This document shows positions 43,725 to 52,287 of a DNA stretch of 64,000 bases, piece by piece. Numbering within the stretch: the stretch's first letter is position 1; each line of letters opens with the position of its first letter. Both the position numbers and the translations under genes were made by a program. The DNA comes from Desulfobacter postgatei 2ac9 (lineage in GTDB: Bacteria; Desulfobacterota; Desulfobacteria; Desulfobacterales; Desulfobacteraceae). The stretch is taken from contig NZ_CM001488.1 in the NCBI RefSeq assembly GCF_000233695.2, forward strand, positions 1,414,202 to 1,478,201, written 5' to 3'. A model generated the notes under the pieces. The model saw nothing but the letters and a program-made list of their open reading frames with translations. It made no database searches and was not told where the DNA came from.

Positions 43725-46700
43725 ATGAAATATATAGCAGATCTGCATATCCATTCAAAATATTCCCGGGCCACGGCCAAAAATTTGGACCTGGAGCATA
43801 TTTACCACAGCGCCCAGGTTAAAGGCATTACCCTGGTGGGCACAGGGGATTTTACCCATCCGGCCTGGATACAGGAGATAGAAGCTAAACTTGAGCCTGC
43901 CGAACCCGGCCTGTTTGCCTTAAAAGATGAAATTGCAAAACAGATTGACGCCCACGTGCCGTTTCTGTGCAAGGGAGCTGTGCGTTTTATTCTCCAGGCT
44001 GAGATTTCCAATATATATAAGAAAGGTACAAGGGTCCGCAAAAATCATAATCTGATCTATCTGCCGGATCTGGACACGGCAAAGAAATTTAATGCCCGCC
44101 TGGATGCCATCGGCAATATCAAATCCGACGGTCGACCTATTTTAGGGCTGGATGCAAGGAACCTGCTGGAGATCATGCTGGAGACATCCGAACAGGGCTT
44201 TTTTGTCCCGGCTCATATCTGGACTCCCTGGTTTTCCATGTTCGGGTCCAAGTCCGGATTTGATACCATTGAAGAGTGCTTTGGTGATTTAAGTTCCCAT
44301 ATCTTTGCCTGTGAGACCGGCCTGTCATCGGACCCGCCCATGAACTGGCGGGTGAAAGATCTGGACCGGGTCCGGCTGATATCCAACTCCGATGCCCATT
44401 CCCCGGGATATCTGGGCCGCAACGCTTCGGTGTTTGATACGGATCTGGCCTTTGGTGCGGTGAGACGTGCCCTTGAAACCCATGACCTGACCGCTTACAA
44501 AGGCACCCTGGATATGTATCCACACCAGGGAAAATACCACTATGACGGCCACCGCAAATGCGGGGTGTGCCTTAATCCCGACCAGACTGCGGCTTTGGGC
44601 GGGATTTGTCCCGAATGCGGCAAACCCCTGACCCTGGGCGTGCTTTACCGGGTCCGGGAACTGGCTGACAGGCCGGAGGGGTTTACACCTGAAAACCGGC
44701 ATCCCCATTCCTATCTGGTGCCCCTGGCCGATATTTTAGCCCAGATTTTTGAGGTTGGTCCCAATACCAAAAAGGTGAAAACCCATTATGACAAGGCTGT
44801 CAATGCCCTGGGGCCGGAACTTGCCATACTTACACAGCTTTCGCCTGAAATCATTGAAGGTGCCGGTGTGCCTTTACTGGCCCAGGCCATACAAAAGATA
44901 AGAGCCGGGGATATTCACATTGATCCCGGATATGACGGTGAGTATGGAACGGTCAATATTTTTACCCGGGAGGAAAAGGAGCGTATCCAGGGAGAAAAAA
45001 GCCTGTTTACCGGTCCTTTGCCCCGTAAAAAAGCAAAAAAAACGACCGACGAACCGCTTCGCCATAAAAAGCCTCAAAGCAAAGATGTGATATTGCCGTC
45101 ATCTGAAAAAAAAGAGACCCCGGCATCTGTCAGCTCGAAAAATATCCTTGATGGGCTGAACCCGGAGCAGGAAAGAGCGGTTAAATCCGAATCAAGGGCC
45201 GTGGTGATCCAGGCAGGGCCGGGTACGGGAAAAACTCGAACCCTTACGGCCAGAATCGCCTGGCTGCTCCGGGAAAACAGGGCTGCCCCTGAAAACATCC
45301 TGGCGTTGACCTTTACAAATAAGGCGGCCGGCGAATTAACCGGTCGGATTGAATCCTTTATGCCAAAACAGGGACACCTTGTGACAGCTGCTACCTTTCA
45401 CGGCTTCTGCCTTAACACGCTTAAGCGTTATGCAGATTTTAAGCGGGGGCTTATGGAGGATGATCTGCGGTTTGAGGTACTGGGACTGGCCGTCAAAGCG
45501 GTGACAGGCGAAAAAAAGGTGCCCAAAAAAACAGTCTCAAAAATAGATGCCTGGATCAGCCTGCAAAAGCAACAATTAAAGGCGCCTGGTGATGAAAGTT
45601 TGCATGACGCTGAAGAGAGCGTCCTTGAAGATTTTGATCCGGTCTGGACCGAGGTGTACAAAACCTATGACCGGCTGCTTCAAGAACGCAGCCTGGCAGA
45701 TTTTGAGGATTTGATTTTCATCTGTTTCAGACTTTTTTCTAAGGATGCGGCTCTGCTTGAACGGGTGCGTCAACAGTATACGTATATTTTTGTGGATGAA
45801 TACCAGGACCTGAATTCGGGCCAGTACAGACTGGTGAAGCTTCTTGCACAAAACAGTCATATTTTCGTGATTGGTGATCCTGATCAGTCCATTTACGGAT
45901 TCAGAGGGTCGGACAGCCGGTTTTTCAACCGGTTTGAACACGATTTTTTAGGGTGCGAACAGATACGCCTGCGCCGCAATTACCGGTCCACCCAAACCAT
46001 CCTGGATGCCTCTTTCCAGGTGATTAGTATGGGTGATGATAAGGATAATGAGGGGCGTAAAATTTATGCAAGCCTTGACGGTACACAAAAAATTTTGATC
46101 AATGAAACTGCGAGTGAAAGCGCCGAGGCCGTTGCAGTGGGAAAGATCATTGAAAAAGGGGTAGGGGGCCTCTCTTTTCTCTCCATGGATAAGGGCACGG
46201 GATCGGATTCCGGAACGGACAGAGAATATGCCTTTTCCGACTTTGCCGTTCTCTACCGAACCCGGCATCAGGCCATGGCCTTTGCCAAGGCCTTTGAGAA
46301 GGCCGGCATCCCTTTTCAGACCGCAGACCGGGAACACTGGGTCGACATGGCAGGTATAAAAGATCTGTTGGCCCTGGTGCGGATTTTTCTTGGCCGTGGC
46401 AGTGAGGCTGATCAGCAGCAGTTTGCACAATTTTTACCCAGGATTGCAGAACTTTCACTCCCCATGAACACGTCAAAACTTCTTGGTACCTTGGCAGGTT
46501 GGCTGGATATTAAGGCCCTGGGCAACACAGATGAAACGCTGGCAGCAGCATTGCATCGCCTTAACGCACTGGCAGACCGGTACTCCTCTCCCTGTGATCT
46601 TCTGGACGCCTTACGGCTGGACCAGGACCCTGACTTCCTGGACAAAACGGTTGAAAAAGTCTCTTTGATGACCATGCATGCCGCCAAAGGTCTTGAATTT

Positions 46701-46991
46701 CCAGTTGTTTTTGTTACAGGCTGCGAAACCGGCACGATCCCCTTTGCCCGGGACGGAAAAACCGTGGAAGACCCGGATGAGGAACGCCGCCTTTTTTACG
46801 TGGCCATGACCCGGGCAAAGGAGATGCTTTATTTGACATATGCACGAAAAAGACGCATATTCGGCCGGGAGCAGCACAGAAACCGGTCCTGTTTTATTGA
46901 TGATATCGAAAAGGAACTGGCCCGGTATGAAAAGGGAAAAACGCAGGTTAAAAAACAAAAATCCAAGGATATTCAGTTGGAATTATTTTGA
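43725..46991 (+). CDS. EndoQ-like PHP nuclease fused to UvrD/Rep-type helicase
   Basis: 1088 residues. The N-terminal PHP domain (MKYIADLHIHSKYSRATAKN, GTGDFTHPAW, SNSDAHSP) and a zinc ribbon (CGVCLNPDQ and CPECGKPLTLGVLYRV, about residues 278-305) have the layout of endonuclease Q, which nicks DNA 5' of deaminated bases. After a charged linker (about 420-475) comes a complete SF1A helicase: AGPGTGKTRT, VDEYQDLNSGQ, GDPDQSIYGFRGSD, RNYRST, TMHAAKGLEFPVVFV and VAMTRAKE. The fused protein should couple recognition and nicking of damaged bases to strand unwinding. Intact, starting at ATG 43725, and monocistronic with the next two genes possibly following. Confidence 0.9.
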   Translation: MKYIADLHIHSKYSRATAKNLDLEHIYHSAQVKGITLVGTGDFTHPAWIQEIEAKLEPAEPGLFALKDEIAKQIDAHVPFLCKGAVRFILQAEISNIYKKGTRVRKNHNLIYLPDLDTAKKFNARLDAIGNIKSDGRPILGLDARNLLEIMLETSEQGFFVPAHIWTPWFSMFGSKSGFDTIEECFGDLSSHIFACETGLSSDPPMNWRVKDLDRVRLISNSDAHSPGYLGRNASVFDTDLAFGAVRRALETHDLTAYKGTLDMYPHQGKYHYDGHRKCGVCLNPDQTAALGGICPECGKPLTLGVLYRVRELADRPEGFTPENRHPHSYLVPLADILAQIFEVGPNTKKVKTHYDKAVNALGPELAILTQLSPEIIEGAGVPLLAQAIQKIRAGDIHIDPGYDGEYGTVNIFTREEKERIQGEKSLFTGPLPRKKAKKTTDEPLRHKKPQSKDVILPSSEKKETPASVSSKNILDGLNPEQERAVKSESRAVVIQAGPGTGKTRTLTARIAWLLRENRAAPENILALTFTNKAAGELTGRIESFMPKQGHLVTAATFHGFCLNTLKRYADFKRGLMEDDLRFEVLGLAVKAVTGEKKVPKKTVSKIDAWISLQKQQLKAPGDESLHDAEESVLEDFDPVWTEVYKTYDRLLQERSLADFEDLIFICFRLFSKDAALLERVRQQYTYIFVDEYQDLNSGQYRLVKLLAQNSHIFVIGDPDQSIYGFRGSDSRFFNRFEHDFLGCEQIRLRRNYRSTQTILDASFQVISMGDDKDNEGRKIYASLDGTQKILINETASESAEAVAVGKIIEKGVGGLSFLSMDKGTGSDSGTDREYAFSDFAVLYRTRHQAMAFAKAFEKAGIPFQTADREHWVDMAGIKDLLALVRIFLGRGSEADQQQFAQFLPRIAELSLPMNTSKLLGTLAGWLDIKALGNTDETLAAALHRLNALADRYSSPCDLLDALRLDQDPDFLDKTVEKVSLMTMHAAKGLEFPVVFVTGCETGTIPFARDGKTVEDPDEERRLFYVAMTRAKEMLYLTYARKRRIFGREQHRNRSCFIDDIEKELARYEKGKTQVKKQKSKDIQLELF

Positions 46992-47036
46992 ATCCTGCCA
47001 AAACATGTAATAACAACCAAAGTAAATAATTTGAAA

Positions 47037-47426
47037 ATGGAACGAATACCTTATAAAAAGTTAGATTTTGACTATGGCCGCTCTCTTGAAATTTTTGACG
47101 ATTCAAGAAAAATCGGGGCAGATGCCTGGGTAGTGATCATGACCGCGACAATGAAGATTCCTGTGGAAATGTCATTGTTCACATCTGAACCGTTGTCTGA
47201 TACTGAATTTGATGATATTTTAAATATATTAGGGTCTCCCATTGAATATCGCTACCGGCTGGAACGTAACATGATCATGGATCATGAAAAGGATGCCGTG
47301 CTGGAAAATCTGGTAAATACATTTCTTGAAAATACCGGCCGATATGTGGCAAACCCTAAGTTTCCTGAAAAACTTGCATTAAAGGAGTATAAGGATCGGG
47401 TTGAAAAGCGCAAAAGGAAAAGATAG
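47037..47426 (+). CDS. Hypothetical protein
   Basis: About 129 residues, starting MERIPYKKLDFDYGRSLEIF (ATG 47037; TTG 47031 also in frame). No signal peptide, no known motif; a very basic tail (RVEKRKRKR). It lies 45 bp after the helicase gene and its last codons overlap the start of the transglycosylase gene, so it is probably co-transcribed with both. Its compact alpha/beta composition suggests a small folded protein. Function unknown. Confidence 0.7.
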   Translation: MERIPYKKLDFDYGRSLEIFDDSRKIGADAWVVIMTATMKIPVEMSLFTSEPLSDTEFDDILNILGSPIEYRYRLERNMIMDHEKDAVLENLVNTFLENTGRYVANPKFPEKLALKEYKDRVEKRKRKR

Positions 47427-48033
47427 GTCGGTAAAGGTTCCGGGGTTTAGGGCGATATTTTTTCTTTTCGCATGGCTGTGCCTGACATCTCCCTGCACGG
47501 CCCTGGGGGACATATACAAGTGCATTGAGCCCGATGGTGTGAATTTCACCAATACGCCTACTTCTAATAGAAACTGTACCTTTTATCTCAAGGAAAATAG
47601 CGGGGACGAGTTACTGGCCCGGACAAGAAGATTCAAGGCCGGGCCTGATGTCTACAACGATATTATTTCCAGAGCCGCCAGTGCCTTTGGTGTGGATCAC
47701 GCATTGATCAAGGCCGTGATCCATGCCGAGTCCTGTTTTGACCCCAATGCCGTGTCCACCCAAGGGGCAAGGGGGCTTATGCAGATCATGCCCCAGAACG
47801 ACGCCTCCCTGAATATCTCAAATCCCTTTGATCCGTCCCAGAATATTATGGGCGGAACCCGTTATTTGAAGCGGATGCTCATTCGGTATAATGAGAAACT
47901 TGCCCTGGCCCTCGCCGCCTATAACGCAGGTCCATCGGCTGTGGACAAATACAACAAAATTCCACCCTATGAAGAGACCCAGACCTATGTACAAAAGGTG
48001 ATGTCGTTGTATTCACGGTATAAAAGCAGCTGA
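47401..48033 (+). CDS. Lytic transglycosylase, SLT domain
   Basis: 210 residues. N-terminal export signal (AIFFLFAWLCLTSPCTALG), a short DUF4124-like segment (IYKCIEPDGVNFTNTP), and a family-1 SLT domain with the catalytic Glu in VIHAESCFDPNAVS, the GLMQIMP loop and AALAAYNAGPSAVDKY. It cleaves peptidoglycan glycan strands in the periplasm. The start TTG 47401 overlaps the preceding gene by 26 bases; AAAGGAAAAG lies inside the reading, so a slightly later start cannot be excluded. Confidence 0.9.
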   Translation: MKSAKGKDRSVKVPGFRAIFFLFAWLCLTSPCTALGDIYKCIEPDGVNFTNTPTSNRNCTFYLKENSGDELLARTRRFKAGPDVYNDIISRAASAFGVDHALIKAVIHAESCFDPNAVSTQGARGLMQIMPQNDASLNISNPFDPSQNIMGGTRYLKRMLIRYNEKLALALAAYNAGPSAVDKYNKIPPYEETQTYVQKVMSLYSRYKSS

Positions 48034-48042
48034 AGATCAGTC

Positions 48043-48912
48043 TCAGGCTTTGATCGTCTTTATGAAATCAAGCAGTTTGTCTCGCATTTCCGGTCGTTCA
48101 AGGGAAAAGGAAAGATTAGCCATTTGAAACCCGACCTTGTCGCCGCAGTCAAACCGGGTGCCCTTGAATTTATATCCAAAGATCGGTTGTTCGGTTAAAA
48201 GTCCCTTCATGGCATCGGTGAGCTGGATTTCACCGCCGGCACCGGCCTGTTTTTTTCCAAGATATTCCCAGATTCTCGGGGTAAGGATGTAGCGGCCCAC
48301 GATGGCCAGGTTGGACGGGGCGTCTTCGGGCTTCGGTTTTTCCACCATGTCATTGATTCTTACCATATCCTCTTCCAGAGGGGTTGCATCCAGAATGCCA
48401 TATTTATCGGTCTGATCCTTTTCCACTTCCATGACCGCGGCAATGGATGCCCGGAACCGTTCAAATTTTTCCACCATTTTCGTGAGTACAGGCTTATCCG
48501 GGGTTTGGATCATATCGTCGGCCAGAAGTACGGCAAAGGGTTCATCCCCCACAATGTCCCTGGCGCACCAGATGGCATGGCCAAGCCCTAGGGGATCATG
48601 TTGGCGGGTGTAAACAATGGTACCGGTTCGGGGGACCAGTTCATTGACCTGCCGCAACAAGTCTGTTTTCCCCTTGGTTTTGAGCATGGTCTCTAACTCA
48701 TAGCTGCGGTCAAAGTGATCTTCGAGGGCTTTTTTGCCCCGGCCCGTGACAAAAATAATTTGCTCAATACCGGCTGCAAACGCCTCTTCAACAGCATACT
48801 GGATAATGGGTTTATCCACTACGGTCAGCATCTCCTTGGCCATGGCCTTCGTAGCCGGGATAAACCGGGTGCCAAGACCTGCTACCGGGAATACCGCTTT
48901 TTTTACTCTCAT
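48043..48912 (-). CDS. galU: UTP-glucose-1-phosphate uridylyltransferase
   Basis: 289 residues with the nucleotidyltransferase signature GLGTRFIPATKAMAKEML, the sugar-binding VEKPKPEDAP and the C-terminal FDCGDKVGFQMANLSF. It makes UDP-glucose from UTP and glucose-1-phosphate for envelope polysaccharide and lipopolysaccharide synthesis. Start ATG 48912 follows AAGGAGTCG. It converges with the transglycosylase gene (9-bp gap) and has its own promoter region to the right. Confidence 0.96.
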   Translation of the reverse strand: MRVKKAVFPVAGLGTRFIPATKAMAKEMLTVVDKPIIQYAVEEAFAAGIEQIIFVTGRGKKALEDHFDRSYELETMLKTKGKTDLLRQVNELVPRTGTIVYTRQHDPLGLGHAIWCARDIVGDEPFAVLLADDMIQTPDKPVLTKMVEKFERFRASIAAVMEVEKDQTDKYGILDATPLEEDMVRINDMVEKPKPEDAPSNLAIVGRYILTPRIWEYLGKKQAGAGGEIQLTDAMKGLLTEQPIFGYKFKGTRFDCGDKVGFQMANLSFSLERPEMRDKLLDFIKTIKA

Positions 48913-48997
48913 AACGACTCCTTGAATACTTGATACTGAAATTTTCCCTGATTTTCGGGGCAGGGCATGTCAGAGCAGACCTAAATATTTTGTTGGT

Positions 48998-49038
48998 GTT
49001 TGAACGACTATTTTCGTCGAAGGTTTTTATGTTCAAAC
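48998..49038. repeat. Short palindrome related to the 125-bp repeat at 50059
   Basis: GTTTGAAC at 48998-49005 faces GTTCAAAC at 49031-49038, with an inner CGACTATTTTCGTCG. The ends match those of the long palindrome at 50059-50183 (GTTTGAACGA / TCGTTCAAAC), so it may be a collapsed copy. Confidence 0.45.
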
Positions 49039-49140
49039 AATTTTTATATTTTTAGATTAGCAGAGGCTGTCGTGTCAAACTCAAAATGAACAATCCTGTA
49101 GGGATTTGGGCTGCTTTGGTTAATGCATCAGGCTATCCAA

Positions 49141-49169
49141 TTGACATTATTGCCTATTTCCAGTATGAT
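49141..49169 (+). promoter_or_regulatory. Sigma70-type promoter
   Basis: TTGACA at 49141-49146 and TATGAT at 49164-49169 with a 17-bp spacer, 47 bp before the start of the YkgJ-family gene. This is one of the best housekeeping promoter matches in the window. Confidence 0.75.
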
Positions 49170-49215
49170 ATTTAATTTTTATATTGCTTGTTATTAATTG
49201 ATAAGGAAATAGTGA

Positions 49216-50046
49216 ATGAACGCTGAAAATAAGACAGATGCAACCCAGGCCCGGGCGGAAATTCCGCCGGAGCAGCTTAGCCTTAAAAGCCGGTTTAAAT
49301 TCAAATGCCATAAAGGCGTCTCCTGTTTTACAGAGTGTTGCAGGGGGATTGATATTATGCTCACCCCCTATGATATTTTAACCATGCGCAAAAAATTGGA
49401 CATTGATTCCGAGAAATTTTTGTCCATATTTACCACCCCCCAGCTTCTTGAAAAAGCGGATATGCCCGTGGTGACCCTCAAGCTCCTTGATGATGAGCGT
49501 AGGTCCTGCCCGTTTGTCCAGGACAAGGAGGGATGCATGGTTTATGAAGACCGTCCTACTACCTGCCGGTACTATCCCCTTGGGGTGGGCGCTTTGAGTT
49601 ATTCCGGCGAACAAAAGGATAACGATCAGGATGAGTTCTTTTTCATGATCAAGGAGCCCCATTGTAAAGGCTTTGATGAACCGGACGAATGGACCGTAGG
49701 GGAATGGCGTGAGGACCAGGGCGTCGATCTGCGTGATGAGGTCAATGAAGGTTGGCTGGATCTCATGGTCCGTAAAAAATCTTTGCCGTCCAGTATGCAG
49801 CTCTCCGAACAGGCCAAACAGATGTTTTTCATGGTCTGCTATAATATCGATAAGTTTAAACGGTTCGTGTTTGAATCCTCTTTTCTTACCCGGTACAATA
49901 TCCCGGCAGAACGGGTGGCCCAGATTAAAGATGATGATGTGAAACTGCTTCAGTTCGGATTTGAATGGTTAAAAACCACTTTTTTCCATACCGGAGAGGA
50001 TATGTTTAAGTCCAAAGAGAACGGCGGGGACTCAACGGGGTCATAA
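49216..50046 (+). CDS. YkgJ/CxxCxxCC-family cysteine cluster protein
   Basis: 276 residues. The conserved cysteines of the zinc/iron-chelating family are in FKCHKGVSCFTECCRGIDIM and, later, RSCPFVQDKEGCMVYEDRPT with TTCRYYPLG. The C-terminal third is helical and specific to this subgroup. Family members are of unknown function; the clustered Cys likely hold a metal or an iron-sulfur cluster. It is monocistronic with a clear sigma70 promoter and is followed by a long palindrome. Confidence 0.88.
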   Translation: MNAENKTDATQARAEIPPEQLSLKSRFKFKCHKGVSCFTECCRGIDIMLTPYDILTMRKKLDIDSEKFLSIFTTPQLLEKADMPVVTLKLLDDERRSCPFVQDKEGCMVYEDRPTTCRYYPLGVGALSYSGEQKDNDQDEFFFMIKEPHCKGFDEPDEWTVGEWREDQGVDLRDEVNEGWLDLMVRKKSLPSSMQLSEQAKQMFFMVCYNIDKFKRFVFESSFLTRYNIPAERVAQIKDDDVKLLQFGFEWLKTTFFHTGEDMFKSKENGGDSTGS

Positions 50047-50058
50047 ATTTACGGGACC

Positions 50059-50183
50059 GTGTTTGGACGAAAAGTTGCCCAGATGCAAGGCGCAGAAGAA
50101 TTTGCAACCGGAGCATACTAAAGTATGTGAGGATTGTAAATTCTTCTGCAACGCGGCAGATGGGTGACTTTTCGTTCAAACAC
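50059..50183. repeat. 125-bp imperfect palindrome (REP/BIME-like)
   Basis: Two arms of about 50 bp (starting GTGTTTGGACGAAAAGTTGC and ending GTGACTTTTCGTTCAAACAC) are largely complementary around a core CATACTAAAGTATG. It fills nearly the whole space between two converging genes (13 bp to the left gene, 3 bp to the right). No protein coding. It could serve as a transcription barrier and looks like a dispersed genomic repeat. Confidence 0.8.
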
Positions 50184-50185
50184 TA

Positions 50186-51220
50186 TTAATAATTATACCA
50201 CAACGCTTTATGGGCCGACGTATCATTCAGGCGGGCGTCAATATCCAGATTAAAGAAAGAGGCAACCGGCGCAAGAATTTCAGGGTTGTCTGCCTGTACT
50301 TTTTTTAAAGCGGAAAGCGCCATATCAAATCCTTTTTGGGTCATTTTCCCCAAGGGCTGGCGGCATGGGCCGGACGGCATGCCAAGGATCTGCATCATGG
50401 TTTTCAGGGGCAAAGGATTTCTGGCCCGGCATTTGACAGGTCCGTACTTGCTTTCCTCTTCGGTAGTGATGACCACAAGCTCCAGCAACGGAGACAATGC
50501 GGTCTCAATAGCCAGGGCTTCTTGGGTTTTACCCCGGTTAAGCAGTTCAACCATTTGGGTCATGAATGCCGGTGCAATATTTGACATGACTGAAATTGCA
50601 CCGCAGGCCCGGATCTGTTCATCTGCCATGACGCGGCATACCAGGGCATCGTCTCCGGAAAAGATATTGAAACCGTCCCCGCAAAGTTTTCTGGTCAGCT
50701 TCATGTTGTCTATATTGCCGGTGGCTTCCTTGACACTGGTTACATTGGCACAGTTGTCCGCAAGTATGGCAAGATCCTGGGGCAACATTTGTGCACCGGT
50801 ACGTCCCGGAATAATATAAGGAATGATATTCAGGCCCGGGGTTTCCCTTGCCACCGCCTCGTAATATTCCCGCCGGATTTCAAGGGAGGAGGGCCCGTTG
50901 TAATAGGGATCCACCAGAAGGACACCGTCCACGCCCTGTTCTGCGGCATGGGATGTACCGGTTATGGCTTCAGCCGTGTTGTTTGAGCCGGTGCCTGCGA
51001 TGCACGTGCACTTGCCCCTGGTCTGTTTGGCAATCAAATCAATAACCAGATTATGTTCTTCCCATTTAAATGTCGGGCTTTCACCAGTGGTGCCGGTGGC
51101 AAGAATTCCGGTAATCCGGTTTTCAATCTGGAAATCAATGAGCCCGGACAGGCCGTCCCGGTCCAGATCTCCTGCCGGGGTGAACGGGGTGATAAGTGCT
51201 GTGTAGCATCCTTGTTCCAT
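50186..51220 (-). CDS. dapA: Dihydrodipicolinate synthase/NAL family aldolase
   Basis: 344 residues in a (beta/alpha)8 barrel. It has the pyruvate-binding ATGTTGESPT, the Tyr relay DPYYNGPS, a second conserved YIIPGRTG, and the Schiff-base Lys in SVKEATGNIDN. It condenses pyruvate with aspartate semialdehyde in lysine/diaminopimelate synthesis. It is about 50 residues longer than usual at the C-terminus (after MTQKGFDMALSALKKV), so a different aldolase role is possible. It stands alone, with no other lysine genes beside it. Confidence 0.87.
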   Translation of the reverse strand: MEQGCYTALITPFTPAGDLDRDGLSGLIDFQIENRITGILATGTTGESPTFKWEEHNLVIDLIAKQTRGKCTCIAGTGSNNTAEAITGTSHAAEQGVDGVLLVDPYYNGPSSLEIRREYYEAVARETPGLNIIPYIIPGRTGAQMLPQDLAILADNCANVTSVKEATGNIDNMKLTRKLCGDGFNIFSGDDALVCRVMADEQIRACGAISVMSNIAPAFMTQMVELLNRGKTQEALAIETALSPLLELVVITTEEESKYGPVKCRARNPLPLKTMMQILGMPSGPCRQPLGKMTQKGFDMALSALKKVQADNPEILAPVASFFNLDIDARLNDTSAHKALWYNY

Positions 51221-51418
51221 AACTTACAAACTCCTGATGTTTATTTGCGCGGCATGCGCGGATAAAACAATTTGCCCAAAAACGTTGTGCCAATTCCTTA
51301 CGGGACGACGCTTAAGTTTCCCTGAAAGACCTTGACACCCGAATAAAAGAACTTATTATATAAAAATTTTATTTAAACACAATGATAAAGTCACAAAAAG
51401 CCAAAGGAGATATAAATA

Positions 51419-52087
51419 ATGGCCGATTCCAGAAACCTGCCTAAAAATGCAGACGAGCAGATCGCACGGCTCAGACACGCACTGGTCCAAAATGCCGAAT
51501 GCGGCACAACCCATTATAATCTGGCTGTTGCGCTGATCGGCAAGCAGGAGTTTGCGGAAGCGGAAAAAGAACTTCATGACGCCATTGACTGCAGCCCTAC
51601 CCTGTCCGAGGCTTATGTGCAGCTTGGCGGCCTGTGTCTGCAAAGTGGTGACCTTGAGGGGTGTTTCCGGTTCAACCAGCAGGCCACCAAGGCCCGGGCC
51701 GGCTTTGCCGAAGGCTATGCCAACATGGCCTTTGTTCTGCTGCAGCTGGTGGACGGCAAGGATGCCAAAGAAGATGAAGAAAAAGTGGACAAGGCCATTA
51801 AAAATTTAAAGAAGGCCATTATCCATAATAAAAATTTCATCCAGGCATACACGACGCTGGGAACCGCCTATTTTATGAAAGGACTGGTGGCAGAGGGGGT
51901 CAAGGCCAATCTTCAGGCCCTGTCCGTGGAACCTAACTTCCCTATTGCCCATAACAACCTGGCCGTGGCCTATCTGGAACTTAAAGATTACGAGCAGGCC
52001 ATCAAACATTGTGATATTGCCGTGGATTTAGGTTTTGAAGTCAACCCGGCACTGCTGGATGAGCTTGCACCCCATCGGGACATATAA
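51419..52087 (+). CDS. TPR-repeat protein
   Basis: 222 residues built almost wholly of tetratricopeptide repeats (AHYNLAVALIGKQEFAEAEK-like, SEAYVQLGGLCLQSGDLEGC, AYTTLGTAYFMKGLVAEGVK, AHNNLAVAYLELKDYEQAIK). It is cytoplasmic, without signal peptide. Strong ribosome site AAAGGAGAT. Directly upstream of dsrA but separated by 200 bp with a promoter, so it is an independent unit. It may scaffold a protein assembly in sulfate metabolism; that is inference from position only. Confidence 0.88.
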   Translation: MADSRNLPKNADEQIARLRHALVQNAECGTTHYNLAVALIGKQEFAEAEKELHDAIDCSPTLSEAYVQLGGLCLQSGDLEGCFRFNQQATKARAGFAEGYANMAFVLLQLVDGKDAKEDEEKVDKAIKNLKKAIIHNKNFIQAYTTLGTAYFMKGLVAEGVKANLQALSVEPNFPIAHNNLAVAYLELKDYEQAIKHCDIAVDLGFEVNPALLDELAPHRDI

Positions 52088-52111
52088 TCACACCGTGATG
52101 ACAGGTTTTTA

Positions 52112-52140
52112 TTGACATGCGGACTTATAAATTCTATATC
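52112..52140 (+). promoter_or_regulatory. Candidate dsr promoter
   Basis: TTGACA at 52112-52117, 17-bp spacer, TATATC at 52135-52140. A further TATAAT lies about 20 bp downstream. The leader to dsrA would be about 140 nt; a strong ribosome site (ACGGAGG) precedes the dsrA ATG. Confidence 0.5.
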
Positions 52141-52287
52141 ACCTATGTTTATTTGCTTATAATGTCTGCTTCAAAGCGTTAATTTTTTCACTAATGCTTT
52201 GGAATGATAGAGAAAAGAATATTAATGAGAAGTTTGGAAAATCTTTTCATTGTTGCATGTAAATCAACTTTTAACGGAGGTAAGTAA

